Assembly (NCBI GenBank): GCA_003439945.1
Contig: QVRM01002279.1
Coordinates: forward strand, 160,849-224,848
From: Dermanyssus gallinae
Taxonomy: Eukaryota; Arthropoda; Arachnida; Mesostigmata; Dermanyssidae
Direction: 5' to 3'
DNA: 64,000 nt
Shown here: piece after piece, positions 47,174-60,100 of the stretch
How the letters are laid out: every line of letters starts with the position of its first letter
Numbering within the stretch: the stretch's first letter is position 1
Program-made: the position numbers and the translations under genes
The notes under the pieces: generated by a model
What the model was told of the DNA's origin: nothing
Seen by the model: the letters and a program-made list of their open reading frames with translations, nothing else
Databases searched by the model: none

Positions 47174-47215
47174 CTAGATTTAGAACAATTCCTTAGGAAG
47201 TTGTCTTTAAATCTA
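47174..47215. repeat. imperfect inverted repeat at SINE 3' end
   Basis: CTAGATTTAGAACAATTCC and GGAAGTTGTCTTTAAATCTAG pair as an imperfect hairpin with a TTA loop. It lies at the 3' side of the minus-strand SINE. Confidence 0.7.
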
Positions 47216-47482
47216 GATCACCCTCCGTCTCCCACGGGCTTGGAATTCATCCTTAAGGCAGATCTTTAAGTTACCGAGGACCGGACATGCTGAGATATCT
47301 AGGGTTTTCCCAACAGTCCTAGTGGCAGCATGGCCGCTGACTCTCAGCGGTAAGGTTTATCATCTATTCTCAATGAGCATCCCTTAAAGTCGATCCAATC
47401 AACAACAGGGGTCAAACCGGCGACACCTCGGTAGATGACAACCATGACTAGCACACTAGTCCCCTAGACTACGCTGCCACTT
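47216..47482 (-). mobile_element. tRNA-derived SINE, minus strand
   Basis: Read on the minus strand, it starts GTGGCAGCGTAGTCTAGGGG. A B-box-like CCGGTTTGACCCC (47408-47420) follows, so the head is tRNA-derived. The body continues with GGATGCTCATTGAG, TACCGCTGAGAGTCAG, ATGCTGCCAC and AAACCCTAGATATCT, and is shared with 15368-15530. The end lies near the inverted repeat at 47174-47215. No target-site duplication was identified. Confidence 0.65.
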
Positions 47483-48710
47483 AAAAACAAATAGCGATAC
47501 CTACTGAACACATTCTACGAGTTTAGTCCGGCAGCTACTAGCGTGGTTGTCATTACGACTTCCGTATTGGGCCGGACGCATGCGTAAGTAGAAAAAAGCA
47601 CAACAGGGAATCAAAAATCACAACAGCTAAAATAGGTCCACAGGCGGTTTTTTTGTAAATAAATGGCAAAAAGCCGTTCCTGGGAAATGTCACTGTCATT
47701 TTGACACTGTCGAGAACGAAGTTGAATAGGAGTGCGTGGGTAGCGTAAGTTTGTATTATCTATGGGCCGCAAACAGTGCAAAATCGTACCACAATATGGT
47801 GGTTAGACTGCTTTCCTAGTGGACATTTTGATTTGGCAGATCAAAATTTGACCGCTGGCGGATTGATCTTTCACGGCTATGATATAAACAAAATAATTTC
47901 TCCTAGGTTGTCATACACATTTGACGATTGGCGAGATGGCTCAAAACTATAAAAAACGTGCCAACCGAGTACAGGTGCCGTATAGCTCACCGAAAATAAC
48001 CCGATAAACCGTCTACGCGCTTGTATCCTTCTTTAAAAAAAAAAAGAAACAAGAACTTTCTTTTCTTTGAATTGCGGAGATTAATTGTTGACGACAAAGA
48101 AATAGCTCGCTCGTGGGATCAGAGAGAGCGTGGTGCGCTAGGAGCATCTGCCGAATAAGGAAACGATTACCAATAACTGCATTGGCTCCTACGTGACAGT
48201 ATTTTGTAGGCTATCATTCAATACGACGCATGAGATAGAATGGGCGTCACCGCGAGCGTCGAGATCCGAAAATGTACACAGTTGTGGGTAAAATAAAGCA
48301 TTAAAAAAAATCATTCGATCTTGTACAACACAGTGCGGATCTAAAGCATGGGTTACGTATTGTTAGAACATATCGCATAATACTTTTGATAGCAATAATA
48401 ATTTGTAGTTAGTAGGAGTAGTTTACGCTTGTATGCTTTTTTAATGGTTACGATGAAAGTTGGTTGTCTATAATTATCTATCAAATTCTTAAATGCCACT
48501 TGTTTTTTTAGAACTCACTATTTTTCCAATAATAATAATAATAATAATAGTGTGCTTTGCTTCGAGAGTGGTTTTAGATCAAGGTCCCGGAAATTGTGCT
48601 TTTTTTGTAGACAAATTGTGCTGTGACCGCGCCAAGAAAGTTTCTCCGCGAGCTCTACGCTCTACCTCCTAGACGCTATTGAATCGACAAAAAACGTAAA
48701 GTGATCTAAC
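47483..48710. other. no gene; (AAT)7 at 48528-48549
   Basis: Apart from the short (AAT) array I see nothing supportable. Confidence 0.4.
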
Positions 48711-50082
48711 GTGAAATTACTTCCTACACAGCCTGACATAGGTCATAGTGAAAGCGCCTTTGAAAGGCGAATGATTGAAACGTGTTCTGGGGATGAAGTG
48801 GTGGAGCCGTTCACCTGCTCTACTAATTACTCACCGCCGCTGCAGGCTGGATCGTTAACGAATGTCTGCTTGAAACAAGCGTCCAGTGTAGCCCCTAGCC
48901 CGCCCGAGTAGCGCGAATGCTGATCACCCACATCGGTCATCCTATTCTGCTTCCCATCCCTACCTCTACTGTGCTACGTAGCCAGCAGACGACTCGGCGA
49001 GAAGGACAGCCGACGGCGCTAAGAATCACACGGCGAGAACATTCACAAAAGAAGAACGTCAAACAATGGCCACAAAATAGCACCAGCGCAAAGAAACTAA
49101 AGCACATGCTGGAGATGGCCACGGAGAATGACCCGGTAGGTAAAAAGACAAGGCAAGGGCCGTCTAAGACGTCTGACGGCTCATCCCATGAAGCCAGAGT
49201 TTGTGGGTGACGTGCAGAGCCAACGGAGTCCAAACGCACCTAAATAAGGCCCCGCGAAAATATAGCATAGCTACTACTCAGCAATATAACTACACAGGGC
49301 TCACGGCTCAAGCTGCTCTTGCAAGGGGCCCAATGGAATTCATCTTTGACTGAATCAAGATCAGTCGGAGGCGCTATGATCTCTCAGTAATCTGAGGTTA
49401 GCAGCAAGCCTTAGCACATGTCTCCTGGGAGTTAATGTGCGTGTCACCGCACGTCAAGGGAAAATGGCGATGACCCCCTCAAGAATTAGGACCAGAATTC
49501 AATAGCTGAAATTCTAGCTAAAGTATGTGGTGGAGTGAGTGTAGTTCAGAATCACCGGGATTAATCGTTTGTTCACCGACCAAGAACTTCTGGGCGGCCA
49601 AAAATATCAGTGAGGGTCATTAACAAAGTGAAACGAGCAGGATATGTCATCGGCGCACGTAATGAAAGCCTAAAGAACTCGACTAAAGTAAGAGTGCGAT
49701 TTGACACTATGCTGGTATCGGAAATGCGCACTGCCGGTAAGCTTTTTAGGCCACTTTATATTCCAGGGTCTCCACTACAATGCGTTCAGTGCCATACATA
49801 GGGTCTCGCAAGTCCACTGAGTGTTACAGAGAAATGACCCCACTTACAGAACGTGCGGGCCACTGGAAGTCAGAGGTCCCGCAGATGAATAATCGAACGC
49901 TTATGCTGTTTCGCTACATAACTTGCCACAATCTAGGGGGCCAGGCAGGTTGCACAAATAAGTACGGTGTACGGTGCTTTGCTATCCTCCCTCCACCTAT
50001 TGCGCTAAAGAGCCTGTCTGGTGCAACAAAAAAAGGCGAGTATCCAAGAAACGCCTCCAAACTGACGGAGAAAATCGGCTAA
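48711..50082 (+). pseudogene. LINE ORF1 (gag-like) remnant
   Basis: The clearest part is at 49610-49800: INKVKRAGYVIGARNESLKN, then STKVRVRFDTMLVSEMRTAG, LYIPGSPLQCVQC. This follows the Jockey/I-type ORF1 pattern (vrhtF.g..hP..h...G...V..yhP.PhQC..C) leading into CCHC knuckles. A frame change at about 49795 continues as SRKSTECYRE, AGHWKSEVPQ and CHNLGGQAGC, degraded second and third knuckles. Two frames upstream (48711-48911, 48917-49210) are Ser/Lys-rich and may be its N-terminal part, with stops between. No ORF2 was recognised downstream. Confidence 0.55.
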
Positions 50083-52746
50083 GAAACTGAAAAAAAGTTA
50101 TCATATTTCGTTACGTACAAGTCGTCGAAATCCTGAAATAATTAAAGAAAGTTAAACACTTACATGCGGCGTGGTTGAGTAAACTCCAAGTCATCAAACG
50201 TGTTCTATTTTATCTCAAATTCAAATGCCATCGGCTTAACGGAATCGGCCCTAGTCAGACGGCAATGATAAGGCATGACTCGCAGCCGGACTTGTGGTCT
50301 AGGGAAAGCTTCTAATGTACTTCCTAAAATAAACTGGAACTCTTGTACTAGAAACGGCTTGCAAAAATTCCTTCATTCTCCCAATGAAATTAACATAGTT
50401 TGCTTCCGTTTACTAAATATTATCGACGCAGCCCAGCCGGGGTAGTCGCGGGTGGATATCGACCTAGGTGGTCTACCAGAGACAAGAGGCTTCCCTGATT
50501 GTCGGCTTGCGAGGCATCACACACTACGGAGACCTCATTACAGCTTCTATCCCGTTGTCCATTGGATATATATATCTCGTCTGAAACACAAAGCAGGACG
50601 ACGTAAGGGATCCAAAGTGAGCAAGATTCTTATTCCTTGGACAAAGAGAGCTGAGTCCATAATATACCTTTGTTAAATTCCGGCCGCCAATTTGATTCCT
50701 TTCCCTTTGGCAAACAGGCGTAATAAATTGCGGTAAGCAAGGTCTACGTATTGTTACAGGTAAGTACAGTTTGATGAGAGCTATGTGCATTGGCGTGTGG
50801 GAACCAGGGAAGGCGCGTGTCTCGTATAACGCAGTTTCCATTTCACCGCATTCGCCGACAACTAATTGATGAGGGCTCAGAGCTGCATCAACCACGTGTA
50901 TTTTCCACTACGCGACAGTTCCCTCTAGATAGTCTATGCTGCCAACTTTGCAAATCGTGGAGGAGAAGGTCATGGGTCCTACAACGTCGTTTCTTGTCTT
51001 GAGGGCAAATAGGAATTCTCCGAAGGCACAATTGGCATTTTTAGATACAAAAGATGTACGTTAGCTGTTTACCTTTTTTTGTGACAAATAAGGTGGAAAG
51101 TCATACATAAGCAAACTCAGGAAAAATTGTTTGTGACTCACTTACCTAAGATGCAGCATCGGGACTACGCGACGACTGCCGTGGTTGGTTAAAAATAGTT
51201 TTGAAATGCTGAACAGTTTGGAGGTACCTCCTAACAGCGGCATAATGCAAAATTTTCCTAGTCGCATATAGTAATGGTAATAACGATCATCTGCTACTTG
51301 TCAACATAGGTGGGTACTTGCGTTGTGAGCTTGGCAAAAGTGACTTTTAGCTCGAACGAGCTCGATTATAGTAACGTGTCAGGAGTCACAGTTTCTCATC
51401 CTCAATCGTTTATTTTGCGCTAACGTGACAATCCGACTTGTGGTGGCCGACCTGGACGAATAGCGGCGATGGTTACTGTGTCGCTTTACAGCGCAAGGTA
51501 TGCACGTGATCCGGGTCGGAGCCAGTCATCAACATGCGCATTGTCGGCAATGCTACAACAATGTTAGAAAGAGAGCGAACGAGCCATCAGACCACTAAAA
51601 AGCGCGGTTTAACAGAGATCCTGCACTATTTAGCGGGTTGAAGGCGATTGTTGAGCGGGTTGAGGGATTGATTGAAATCACTTAATGCCTTAGCATTGAC
51701 TGGGGCGCAGGCTTCCCTTGCTCCTCGAGAACCTGTCCTTGCTTTAGTGCAGGGCCGCAGCGTGTACAGGTGTACGACGTTTACGAGAAGGGAAAATTAA
51801 CCTGAGCGTTTTACGCGTTTAGATTCTGTCGTTGGCAGGTGGTTGACTTGTCAGTTGGACTGGATTCTGCGCATATAGGCTCAGTTCGGACATTTTGAGA
51901 CCGCGGGGGTAGTTAGTAGGAGCTGTCTAAAACAGATATTATAAAGGGTTATCCTGGGTCGGAGACCGCTCCTTTACCAACAGGAATCGACTCTAGCCAC
52001 TATCAACAGTAACGGCTTAATAGCCCTTTATATCTTTGGAAAACCTGTCGTAAGTTATGAACCTAAAGAACGCTTCGCCCGTATCTGTTTATGGGTGTTT
52101 GCTTTTTCTCATTAGACTCTCACGGTTTTGCTTTATCATGACACGGGCTGCTTTGTGCAACGGATGGAAGTAGATGACACAGTATTGCCTTGCAATTTGT
52201 GTGCATCACATGTCTAGGACCTATACCAATCCTACCACTTCGGCATATAATTTATGCGTTTTACCTCTGTTTAACATAATGCTTGATTCTGCTTAAATTA
52301 ATGTCTGGAAGTCGTCTGTAATCATTGAGACGGGAAGGACGTGTATATACTCTATCGAATAGCATTTTTTTTTAGTTGAAGTATAGACTCTTCGCCCAGC
52401 GAACCGTTGCTAGAAGCGTGAGCGCCGCCACATTTGGTGTAACGGCATGCATTTCGTGACATTCGCACATCCCATGCCCGGCACGGCGACATTTCCTTCA
52501 TGCTGGGTTTTCTTTCTTCTGACCTTTTTCTGCTTGGCCTTGTGTCTATACTTGTACCGCCGTAGCCATTGAAGCGTAGAATCAGCACATATTCAAACAC
52601 AGGCTGGCCGTCAAACCTGAGAGGTATTCAGAAAAAATTCCAAGCCATGGATGTGACATCTTCGTCGTTACTACGCCTGTGCACAGCGTTTGCATCGTAG
52701 CTACCTGCTCCCTCTATTGGAGGATAATAGCTAACCTTTTTTTAAG
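50083..52746. other. no gene recognised
   Basis: Frames at 50452-50676 (+) and 50524-50895 (-) have no recognised domains. Confidence 0.4.
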
Positions 52747-52748
52747 TA

Positions 52749-52801
52749 GTAATAATAATAATAATAATAATAATAATATAATAATAATAATGATGATGAT
52801 A
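52749..52801 (+). repeat. (TAA)n plus (TGA)4 microsatellite
   Basis: This is a TAA tract with one interruption running into TGA units, then a purine-rich GAAGAAGACGAAGAA stretch. Confidence 0.9.
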
Positions 52802-53786
52802 AGACGAAGAAGAAGACGAAGAAAAAGCTATTCTCCATTCTACTACTAGAGGAGCGCGTTTGCTTTTGGAGCGTACGCTCGGATCTTTTTACACACGTTA
52901 AAAAAACTAAAATACCTTTGGTCGTCTGAGCATTGAAAAGTCGATCAGACGGTCCTGTCAGAGGAGCAGCTGTCCATGAACGCTGCTTTACAGCTGTGTG
53001 GGCGTTCGTCTCTTTAGCTACTTTCTTTGCAGCTGCTTTTACTGCCGCCGTCTTCTCGCGTCGAGTCTGAATAGTCGAGTCCATTCACTGAATTTAGAAT
53101 CTAGCTTTTCAGACACAGACACTAACACACACACACTCACTCACTCATCCACGTTAATGATCAACGCACTGTACTTTTAGTACAGATCAGATCACACAAA
53201 TGTTTGGCACCTTCTACCCGAACGTGACCACTTCCCGCAACCTTGAGCAGACGACGATGACTATGATGATGATTATAATAATAATTATTATTGCTGCTGC
53301 GTGTTGTCGTCATTGCTGTCGCAGAAAGTAAGCAGGTGTTATGTAATGCGCTTTGCCGTTTTTTTTTATACTCGACGGTTCAGGCCGAGCGAGCGACCTG
53401 CCGGCCGGCCGGCCGGGAGGCCGTAATTCTCACGCCATAGAGTTTGCCCGTTTCACCGTCGGTGCGACGGTGACCTGTAAATAATTCATGCCATCGTAAC
53501 GCTCGCAACGCCCGACAGGGCAGGTTAACGGGGCACACGACGGCTGTGCTGTCGAACACATCCCGGATTGCCCGGTTCAGCCGTTAACGACTGACTGCGG
53601 TAGCGGTGGCGGCAGCGGCAGCAGCAGCTCCAATAGCGGGGAGGTGACACGGAGGCCGTGCCATCACACAGACATCGGACATTGAAATCAGCGACGTGCG
53701 CGCATGGGACCGGAGAGCATAGAGGAACCATTGCAGCCCCTGTTCTCCTTGGTGGCCCGTATTAAAGCGCTAATGCGTACTGAAGA
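52802..53786. other. no gene; several low-complexity patches
   Basis: (AC)n lies near 53115-53135, GAT/AAT units at 53253-53290, (CCGG)n at 53400-53416 and GC-rich (GGC/AGC) runs at 53597-53630. I see no supportable exon. Confidence 0.4.
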
Positions 53787-54144
<358 letters not shown>

Positions 54145-54541
54145 GTATCACAGATCACCGGCGTCATCTGCCAGCGTTTAGGCAGAATATTACCAGTAAG
54201 TTGATGGTGCCAGCGTGTGTGTTCGCGTCTGTATGTGTGTGTTTCCCCCTCTCTCCTCGATTTATGAAATTGTTTGAGCCCTTTTTGAGTCTGCTTTGTT
54301 CTGCTGGGGTTTCGCAGTGTCTTTCACAGACCTCTGGAAACTAGCGGCAGTGGACGATTATGCAGTTTGTTTCTATGTCTTGAAGATGGTTAGAAGATAG
54401 CGCAGAAACACGAGAGAAAGAGAGTGAAGGCAAAAAAATAGAATTCAATAAAACGTAGCCGCTTCGGCGACCAATCATGCCGATTGGACGAAGCATTGCA
54501 TAGGCTTGTATAGGATGCATATTGCATAGGATTCATTTTTC
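54145..54541. other. no gene recognised
   Basis: I see nothing supportable in this stretch. Confidence 0.4.
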
Positions 54542-54619
54542 GTAGGGTTTATCACACTTTAATTTTTTTGTAGGGTTTATCACACTTTAGTTTTTTGTAG
54601 GGTTTTTCACACTTTAATT
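54542..54619 (+). repeat. 27-28 bp tandem repeat, 3 copies
   Basis: The unit GTAGGGTTTATCACACTTTA plus a T-run occurs at 54542, 54570 and 54597, with small differences. Confidence 0.85.
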
Positions 54620-55931
54620 AAATAAATCAAATTAACGAGGCACATGCTCGAAGAAAAATGGTTTGCTAAACTTGCGTAACTCTCGCAATGTACAAAAGGA
54701 TCCTAAACATTTAAGAGTACCGGCATTGATAATAGTACGCTTCATTATAAACCTGACAAACAGACAAATGGCAGAGCGCCGAGATGTGGTTGAGTGTTGC
54801 GTGCTTTCTGCAGGAAAGCACAGAAATGCATACATGGGCTCAGACACACATGGGGATTCATGTTTGTAGACTATGCAAATGTACATAAGGATTCAAAAGT
54901 TTCATCATACATCGCATATCAAGCCGATAATGGTGCTGATATTTTATTGCAATCATTTTCTAACCAACCATGGTCGAACTATCCCCGGTGTATGCTCGCG
55001 CGAACCCGGAAATTAAACTTTAGTAATCACTTTAAAGGGCTAGGGAGAAAGATGTTTTCTGCATTTTGTCTTAGGATTTCACGCTGTCTATTTACACTCA
55101 CGAGATCGAACCTGTGGTCGAGTCCTGCACCGCAAACCCGAGGAGTAATGCGGACTATCTAAGTACGGCCACGCTGCTATAAAACTAGTGCTTTAGCCAC
55201 TGCAACTAAACAACTAAAAATTAAAACAAAGTGGGATCGCTGAGTAGAGTCTGTAGCTAGGGATATTGGGTACAATAGTCAGCAGTGGACAATATATATA
55301 TATATGCTATCCGTCAGCAGAGAACTAGTTCATTTAGTTTTATCGCATCATCGATCACCGCTGCTATATTTTCAATGAACTGAATTGATATAACGATCTA
55401 TGGCACATAGGGCGTAGAAACGTATGCTTTTAAGTTGTTTCGATGGCAGGTACGGGGCGTGTGCTGGCCTTACTGTCACGACGTAGAAGCAGCCTTTGAC
55501 ACGAACGGAGCGCTGACACGAAAACCTACTTGTTAAAGAATGTCCCCTTTTATGTCTCTTATATTGCCTAGATAAGTGGGTAAAGGTGCTTTAGTGTTTC
55601 GAAGGATGTGAACAAGAGATCGTCCTGGGGGGGGCGTATCCGGTAAAGCAATAGGTATCTGCGATAATATTCATTACAAGGGCCTTGCTGATACCCTGTT
55701 TCCTCAAAAGCAACACGGCCCTATTAAAAGCAGAACTGCCACTCAGCAGGGCAAAGCCAACCGCAAGTTAAAATAAACAGCAAGTAAAGCAGGCCTCTTA
55801 GAACTGAACCCAAGTGCCCTAATTTATGTTTCTAATCCAAGACTTTTTCTTAGAGTTTTGGGACATAATTGGATATACTATTATCAACACAGCATATCTT
55901 TCCTTGCTATCAGTTTATAATAAATATGAAT

Positions 55932-55934
<3 letters not shown>
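54620..55934. other. no gene recognised
   Basis: A GGTCGAGTCCTGCACC (B-box-like) string at about 55114-55130 may be a SINE trace, but no A box was found. Nothing else was seen. Confidence 0.35.

Positions 55935-55962
<28 letters not shown>
55935..55962 (+). repeat. (TA)n microsatellite
   Basis: This is a TA dinucleotide tract of about 14 units. Confidence 0.95.
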
Positions 55963-55966
<4 letters not shown>

Positions 55967-58726
55967 ATGTGTATGCTTGGTTGGCTGTTGGAGTTAATAG
56001 CGGAAAAGCTTTGCTTTATCACGGGTAACTAGACAATGCCAAAACAAGATTCAGTGATAGCAGGCAAACCTATTTTGCTCCCACGAGGGCAGAGTGAATA
56101 CCCGCATTTTGTTAACAATTTTGGTAATAACCACTTAAATGATGGCCTCAGCAGGACCTTGTAGGACGTCCTTTTCTAGCACTAAGTATATTTCAGGTCT
56201 TCGTCGTATAAGCTAAATTATCTACTACATTTGTAAATGATTTTAAAGTGCGTCCGGTCAACAAAAACCCTTCCAGTAGTGGCGTTTCAGATCGCAACAA
56301 ACCTTAGCAACTTTGGCGCGTTTCCAAAGCTCTTAGAGCAAACGCAGGGTTTTCGTTGCTAAAATTGAGATAATCTGCCAATTGAGTGAGGTTTGCTCCA
56401 TTAGTGAGCAACTCTCTTTGTGCATGTCTTTGTTGCTTAGTGTGCCTCTACTTAAACTAAACAACAAAGGGCTATTTCAAACTAATGTTTACCCAAAATT
56501 AAAGTTAGTGTTATTTGCGATTGAGTAATTATCTATCTGTCTCGTGTAGTGTATTAACTGGTCGTTATTGCCGAACTAGCTCGCTGGTCGCGTAGACGAT
56601 AGAAGACACTTCCTATAAAAGCGTCTTCTACCATCAACGGGATCGGGCGCATACGCAAGGAGACGACAGTGTAGGGGGATGATAATAAATAGAAGCGGAC
56701 TGGAGGTCACCGCCCGCTGTTACTACGAGTTATGTTAGCTTTATACGGACGGGCAGAGAAAGCAGATTTTTTGGCCCCTGCTGGGCCAGTCGTTGTCGTC
56801 AGAATCCAAAACGAGAACCCCAACGCATGATCCAGTTTCTTGTGAAGCGACTCTTTCTGGCCATACAGTGTTTTCAGTCTAGTGTTATACTTCTCTTTTA
56901 GCAAGCCGTCTGTATATTCAAGGCACTCAAAATATACTTAAAAATAATTGCTGTGCATGTCAGACCGCCGGATAAGGAAGTTTTCTGTACACTGCATTGT
57001 ATATCACGGTGCAGGCGTATACGTAGATCTGTGCACATCTATTTGTCGTCGTCGGGCCATTGTGTTACTGTGATAGTCTTGCCTGGTTATCTCGGATCAC
57101 TTGGATAATTAAAAACCTAAAGTCATGCTACATAGACGACGTTATTAAAGCAAATCTCCCAGGAGCAAATCGTCGTACATCAAACGGAAGACAAGTCGCC
57201 TTAAACCACTTTAGAGGGAGATGGCTTAACCTTGTGTCTTCTTAGCAGCCTGGCAGGATGGTAGAAAAACCAACCCTGCCTAGTTTCCGGATAGCGGCTG
57301 GCGACGCGAATGAGCGATCTTCATAAGTGTTTTCATTGTAGCATCGCAGTAGTGAGTGAAACCGTGGGACATGGCCTGAGCTTATTAAAGTAAAGGTTGG
57401 TTTCGGAAACAAACATGCTCAAGCGATGTCGTACAACGCACATTGGCTTGCATAAGAATACTTTCTACGTGAAACTCTTGGGTTCCTGCCGTAAAACCCT
57501 TCAATCGTGTATGGCGGCGTCACGCTGGCGCTATGGTAGCAGAGCCGTGACCTCGAATAAATCGCAACTGTGCTTTAAAGCGTAATTATGCAGCCGCTCG
57601 GTAGTTCTTACCGTTGTACTGCATTGTGCAACCGGTCGCACTGAAGACTCGGGCCGTATGGAAAGAGAAACAACCCCGGCCTCTACAAAGAACTTTGTAA
57701 AATAATAGCTGAGCCTACGAGAATTGGCTGTGTCTCAGTCAGCGCCACAGTCTGAGCCAGTGAGTGCAGGGTACAAACCAGTGAGTACAGCGTGTCCATA
57801 TTTAACGATTTGGCCATATGTGAAGGGCTTGTAGATTTCGTTGATATAAGCATTTTTCCAAGTAAAGTAGGAGGGCGGAACAGTATGCCTTGATTAGAAG
57901 TGACAGTAAAATTAAAAAGATTTGCTATATTTATTGGCTTACTAAAAATCGCGTTACAAAATGTGCAAGAGAACGAGTGGCTCGATGGGGATATTGCTTA
58001 GAATAAATGCCTGCTTACTATCTAACGTTGCTTGCGAAGGAAAAGTAGTCGTATCAAGAATAGTTTACCAAAGCCGGATCCCGTGATGCCTCATTTTAGA
58101 TATTTTACGTTACGTGCATTGCGCTCATAAAGCAAAAGCATTCGGAAAATTGCACATGTTTGGTATTAAATCGAATCAAAACACCATCATTTTGGTACCA
58201 AATCGATGGTGGTTCAATTCGTGATCTGATTACCGTAAGTAATTTTCCTCCGCTCCCTAAAATCTCATTCCTATAGGGTTGCATGTAAACAGAAGCAAGA
58301 CGCTAGCGGTAAGGGTTTGGTTTGTATCTCGCGGCCGGTAGTTTTCCGCCCCCTGTTAACATGGGACTTCATAGAAATTCGACAACAACTAGAGCCAAGG
58401 AAACGGCTTACGGCAATGACATCACAAATCGAACCACTATCGATTTGGAACTAATAAGGATCCCTATGACGTGCGCATTTTTCTGAACGTACAGTGTATT
58501 TTATGTAAACGGCAAAATGACGTTGGATGTCCTTCAGCAGAGGTGTTCGAACACTTCCATGTCCCGTTTATTCGTTGAACAATACGTTGTCTTGCAATCA
58601 CACATTTAGTGAAGTAGTGTCCGGCCAGTCACATCAATTTAACATAAATAAGTTATTTCATTGTCACTCCACAATAAAACACTATCGCCTCTCTGACCTG
58701 TCTGCCGGAAAGCTCTGACCTTGTTC
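55963..58726. other. no gene recognised
   Basis: Short frames only; I see nothing supportable. Confidence 0.4.
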
Positions 58727-59870
58727 GCTGGTGCTCTCGACTGCGACTCTTGGGCGCTCATCCAGCCCTCTACTTCACGTGAGTTTGTCGACCCCGAGGC
58801 TGATGTACATCTTGCGTTGCTCACGAGCCTATGCCGAACCGGACATGCTTCAATTGTTCGACGAAACCTTGCGAAGTATCCTAAACGTTCAGCTTAGGCA
58901 AACCTCGTGGTTACAAGCTTCGCTCCCAACGTCCGTCAGGGGAATGGGGATTCGCACGGCTTCGCAGATTGCCATTTCTACCTACCTGCTTACAACGAGA
59001 CTTTGGTGTCAGGGATCGCACACACGGATGCCTACACACGCATCATCGCCCAATCGGAACAAACCTGCCGCTACTATGCAGAAAAGTGGGGTCCATTTCC
59101 TAAGCGCATTTCACAATCGGCCTTGAGCTTGCAAGTAGTTAAGTCGATCCAAGATCGGTTATTGATCCAGGCGAACAACGTTAAAGAGCAGGCGCGACTG
59201 AGAGCCGTGATCGATCCGAGGAGCGGAAAATGGCTTCAGGCCATTCCCTCACCGCAGCTGGGGACGATGCTGGACAATAACCACACTCCGCATCGTCTCC
59301 GGTGTGCGTTTGGGGGAATCAGTCAGCTTCGCACATAACTGTGCAAGATGTGATCTACTGGTGTCTTCTACGGGTGAGCATGCTCTGGCTTGCAAGAGGA
59401 GCGCCGGTAGGTTCACAAGGCATTCGGCTTTGATCGACGTAATACACCGGGAAATGCAGTCAGCCCACATACCTGCAGTCAAAGAACCCGTCGGTATGTC
59501 AGCCAACTGCGTCCTGACTCTAGTTCCATGGAATGAGGGTCGCTGCCTCGTGTACGACGTCACCGTGTCTTGCACGTTGGCCGCTTCGTATACTCGCCAT
59601 ACCAGCCGGGAGGTCGGAGCAGCCGCTCGTCTCGCTGAAGATCGCAAGTTGGCAAAGTATCGTAAACTGAAGTAAAACTTCATCGTTCAACTAATCGCCT
59701 TTGAAACATTAGATCCAATGGGAAAATCATAGGGAACTTCCTGACGGAGCTGGGATCTAGAGTCGCTGCATCAACCGGCGACAGAAGGCCATGGCAGTTC
59801 TTGCTACAAAGAATATCGGTTGAAAATCAACAACGAAAACGCTGCATCGATAATTGGTTTAGTGCCCACG
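58727..59870 (+). pseudogene. restriction-like-endonuclease LINE, RT end to C terminus, frameshifted
   Basis: The first frame has LSTPRLMYILRCSRAYAEP, LRSILNVQL and WLQASLP...RGMGIR, the post-palm region typical of this group. A shift leads to ALSLQVVKSIQDRLL and GKWLQAIPSPQLGTMLDN (the linker seen at 42050). A second shift leads to the finger CARCDLLVSSTGEHALAC with RHSALID, then LTLVPWNEGRCLVYDVT, AAASY-type and AEDRKLAKYRKL. A third shift leads to AFETLDPMG and FLLQRISVE. The RPD motif is replaced by NCV, so the nuclease is dead. It is older than the copy at 41940-42831. Confidence 0.75.
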
Positions 59871-60041
59871 GGCAAGGGACTCCCCTCTTTGCCGTAATCG
59901 AACCGAGCAAATGTCAGTATTCCATGTACTAACGGACCTAAATATATAAACTATTGCCCCTTCCTTCAACTCCATTGAAAATACGCTTATTACAAGAGTT
60001 CTACGACCTACCCAAATGCGGCTAAACTCGGTCTGGACATC

Positions 60042-60043
<2 letters not shown>
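59871..60043. other. LINE 3' flank, nothing recognised
   Basis: I see nothing supportable in this stretch. Confidence 0.4.
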
Positions 60044-60083
<40 letters not shown>

Positions 60084-60100
60084 ACATGTATATATATATA
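60044..60100 (+). repeat. (TA)n microsatellite, interrupted
   Basis: This TA tract spans 60044-60079, with a TGTATACATG interruption and a short second run. Confidence 0.95.

Noticed and set aside
49000..49239. Minus-strand 100-codon frame (48937-49239) with a hydrophobic centre
   Set aside because: It overlaps the plus-strand LINE ORF1-like region and has no family features.
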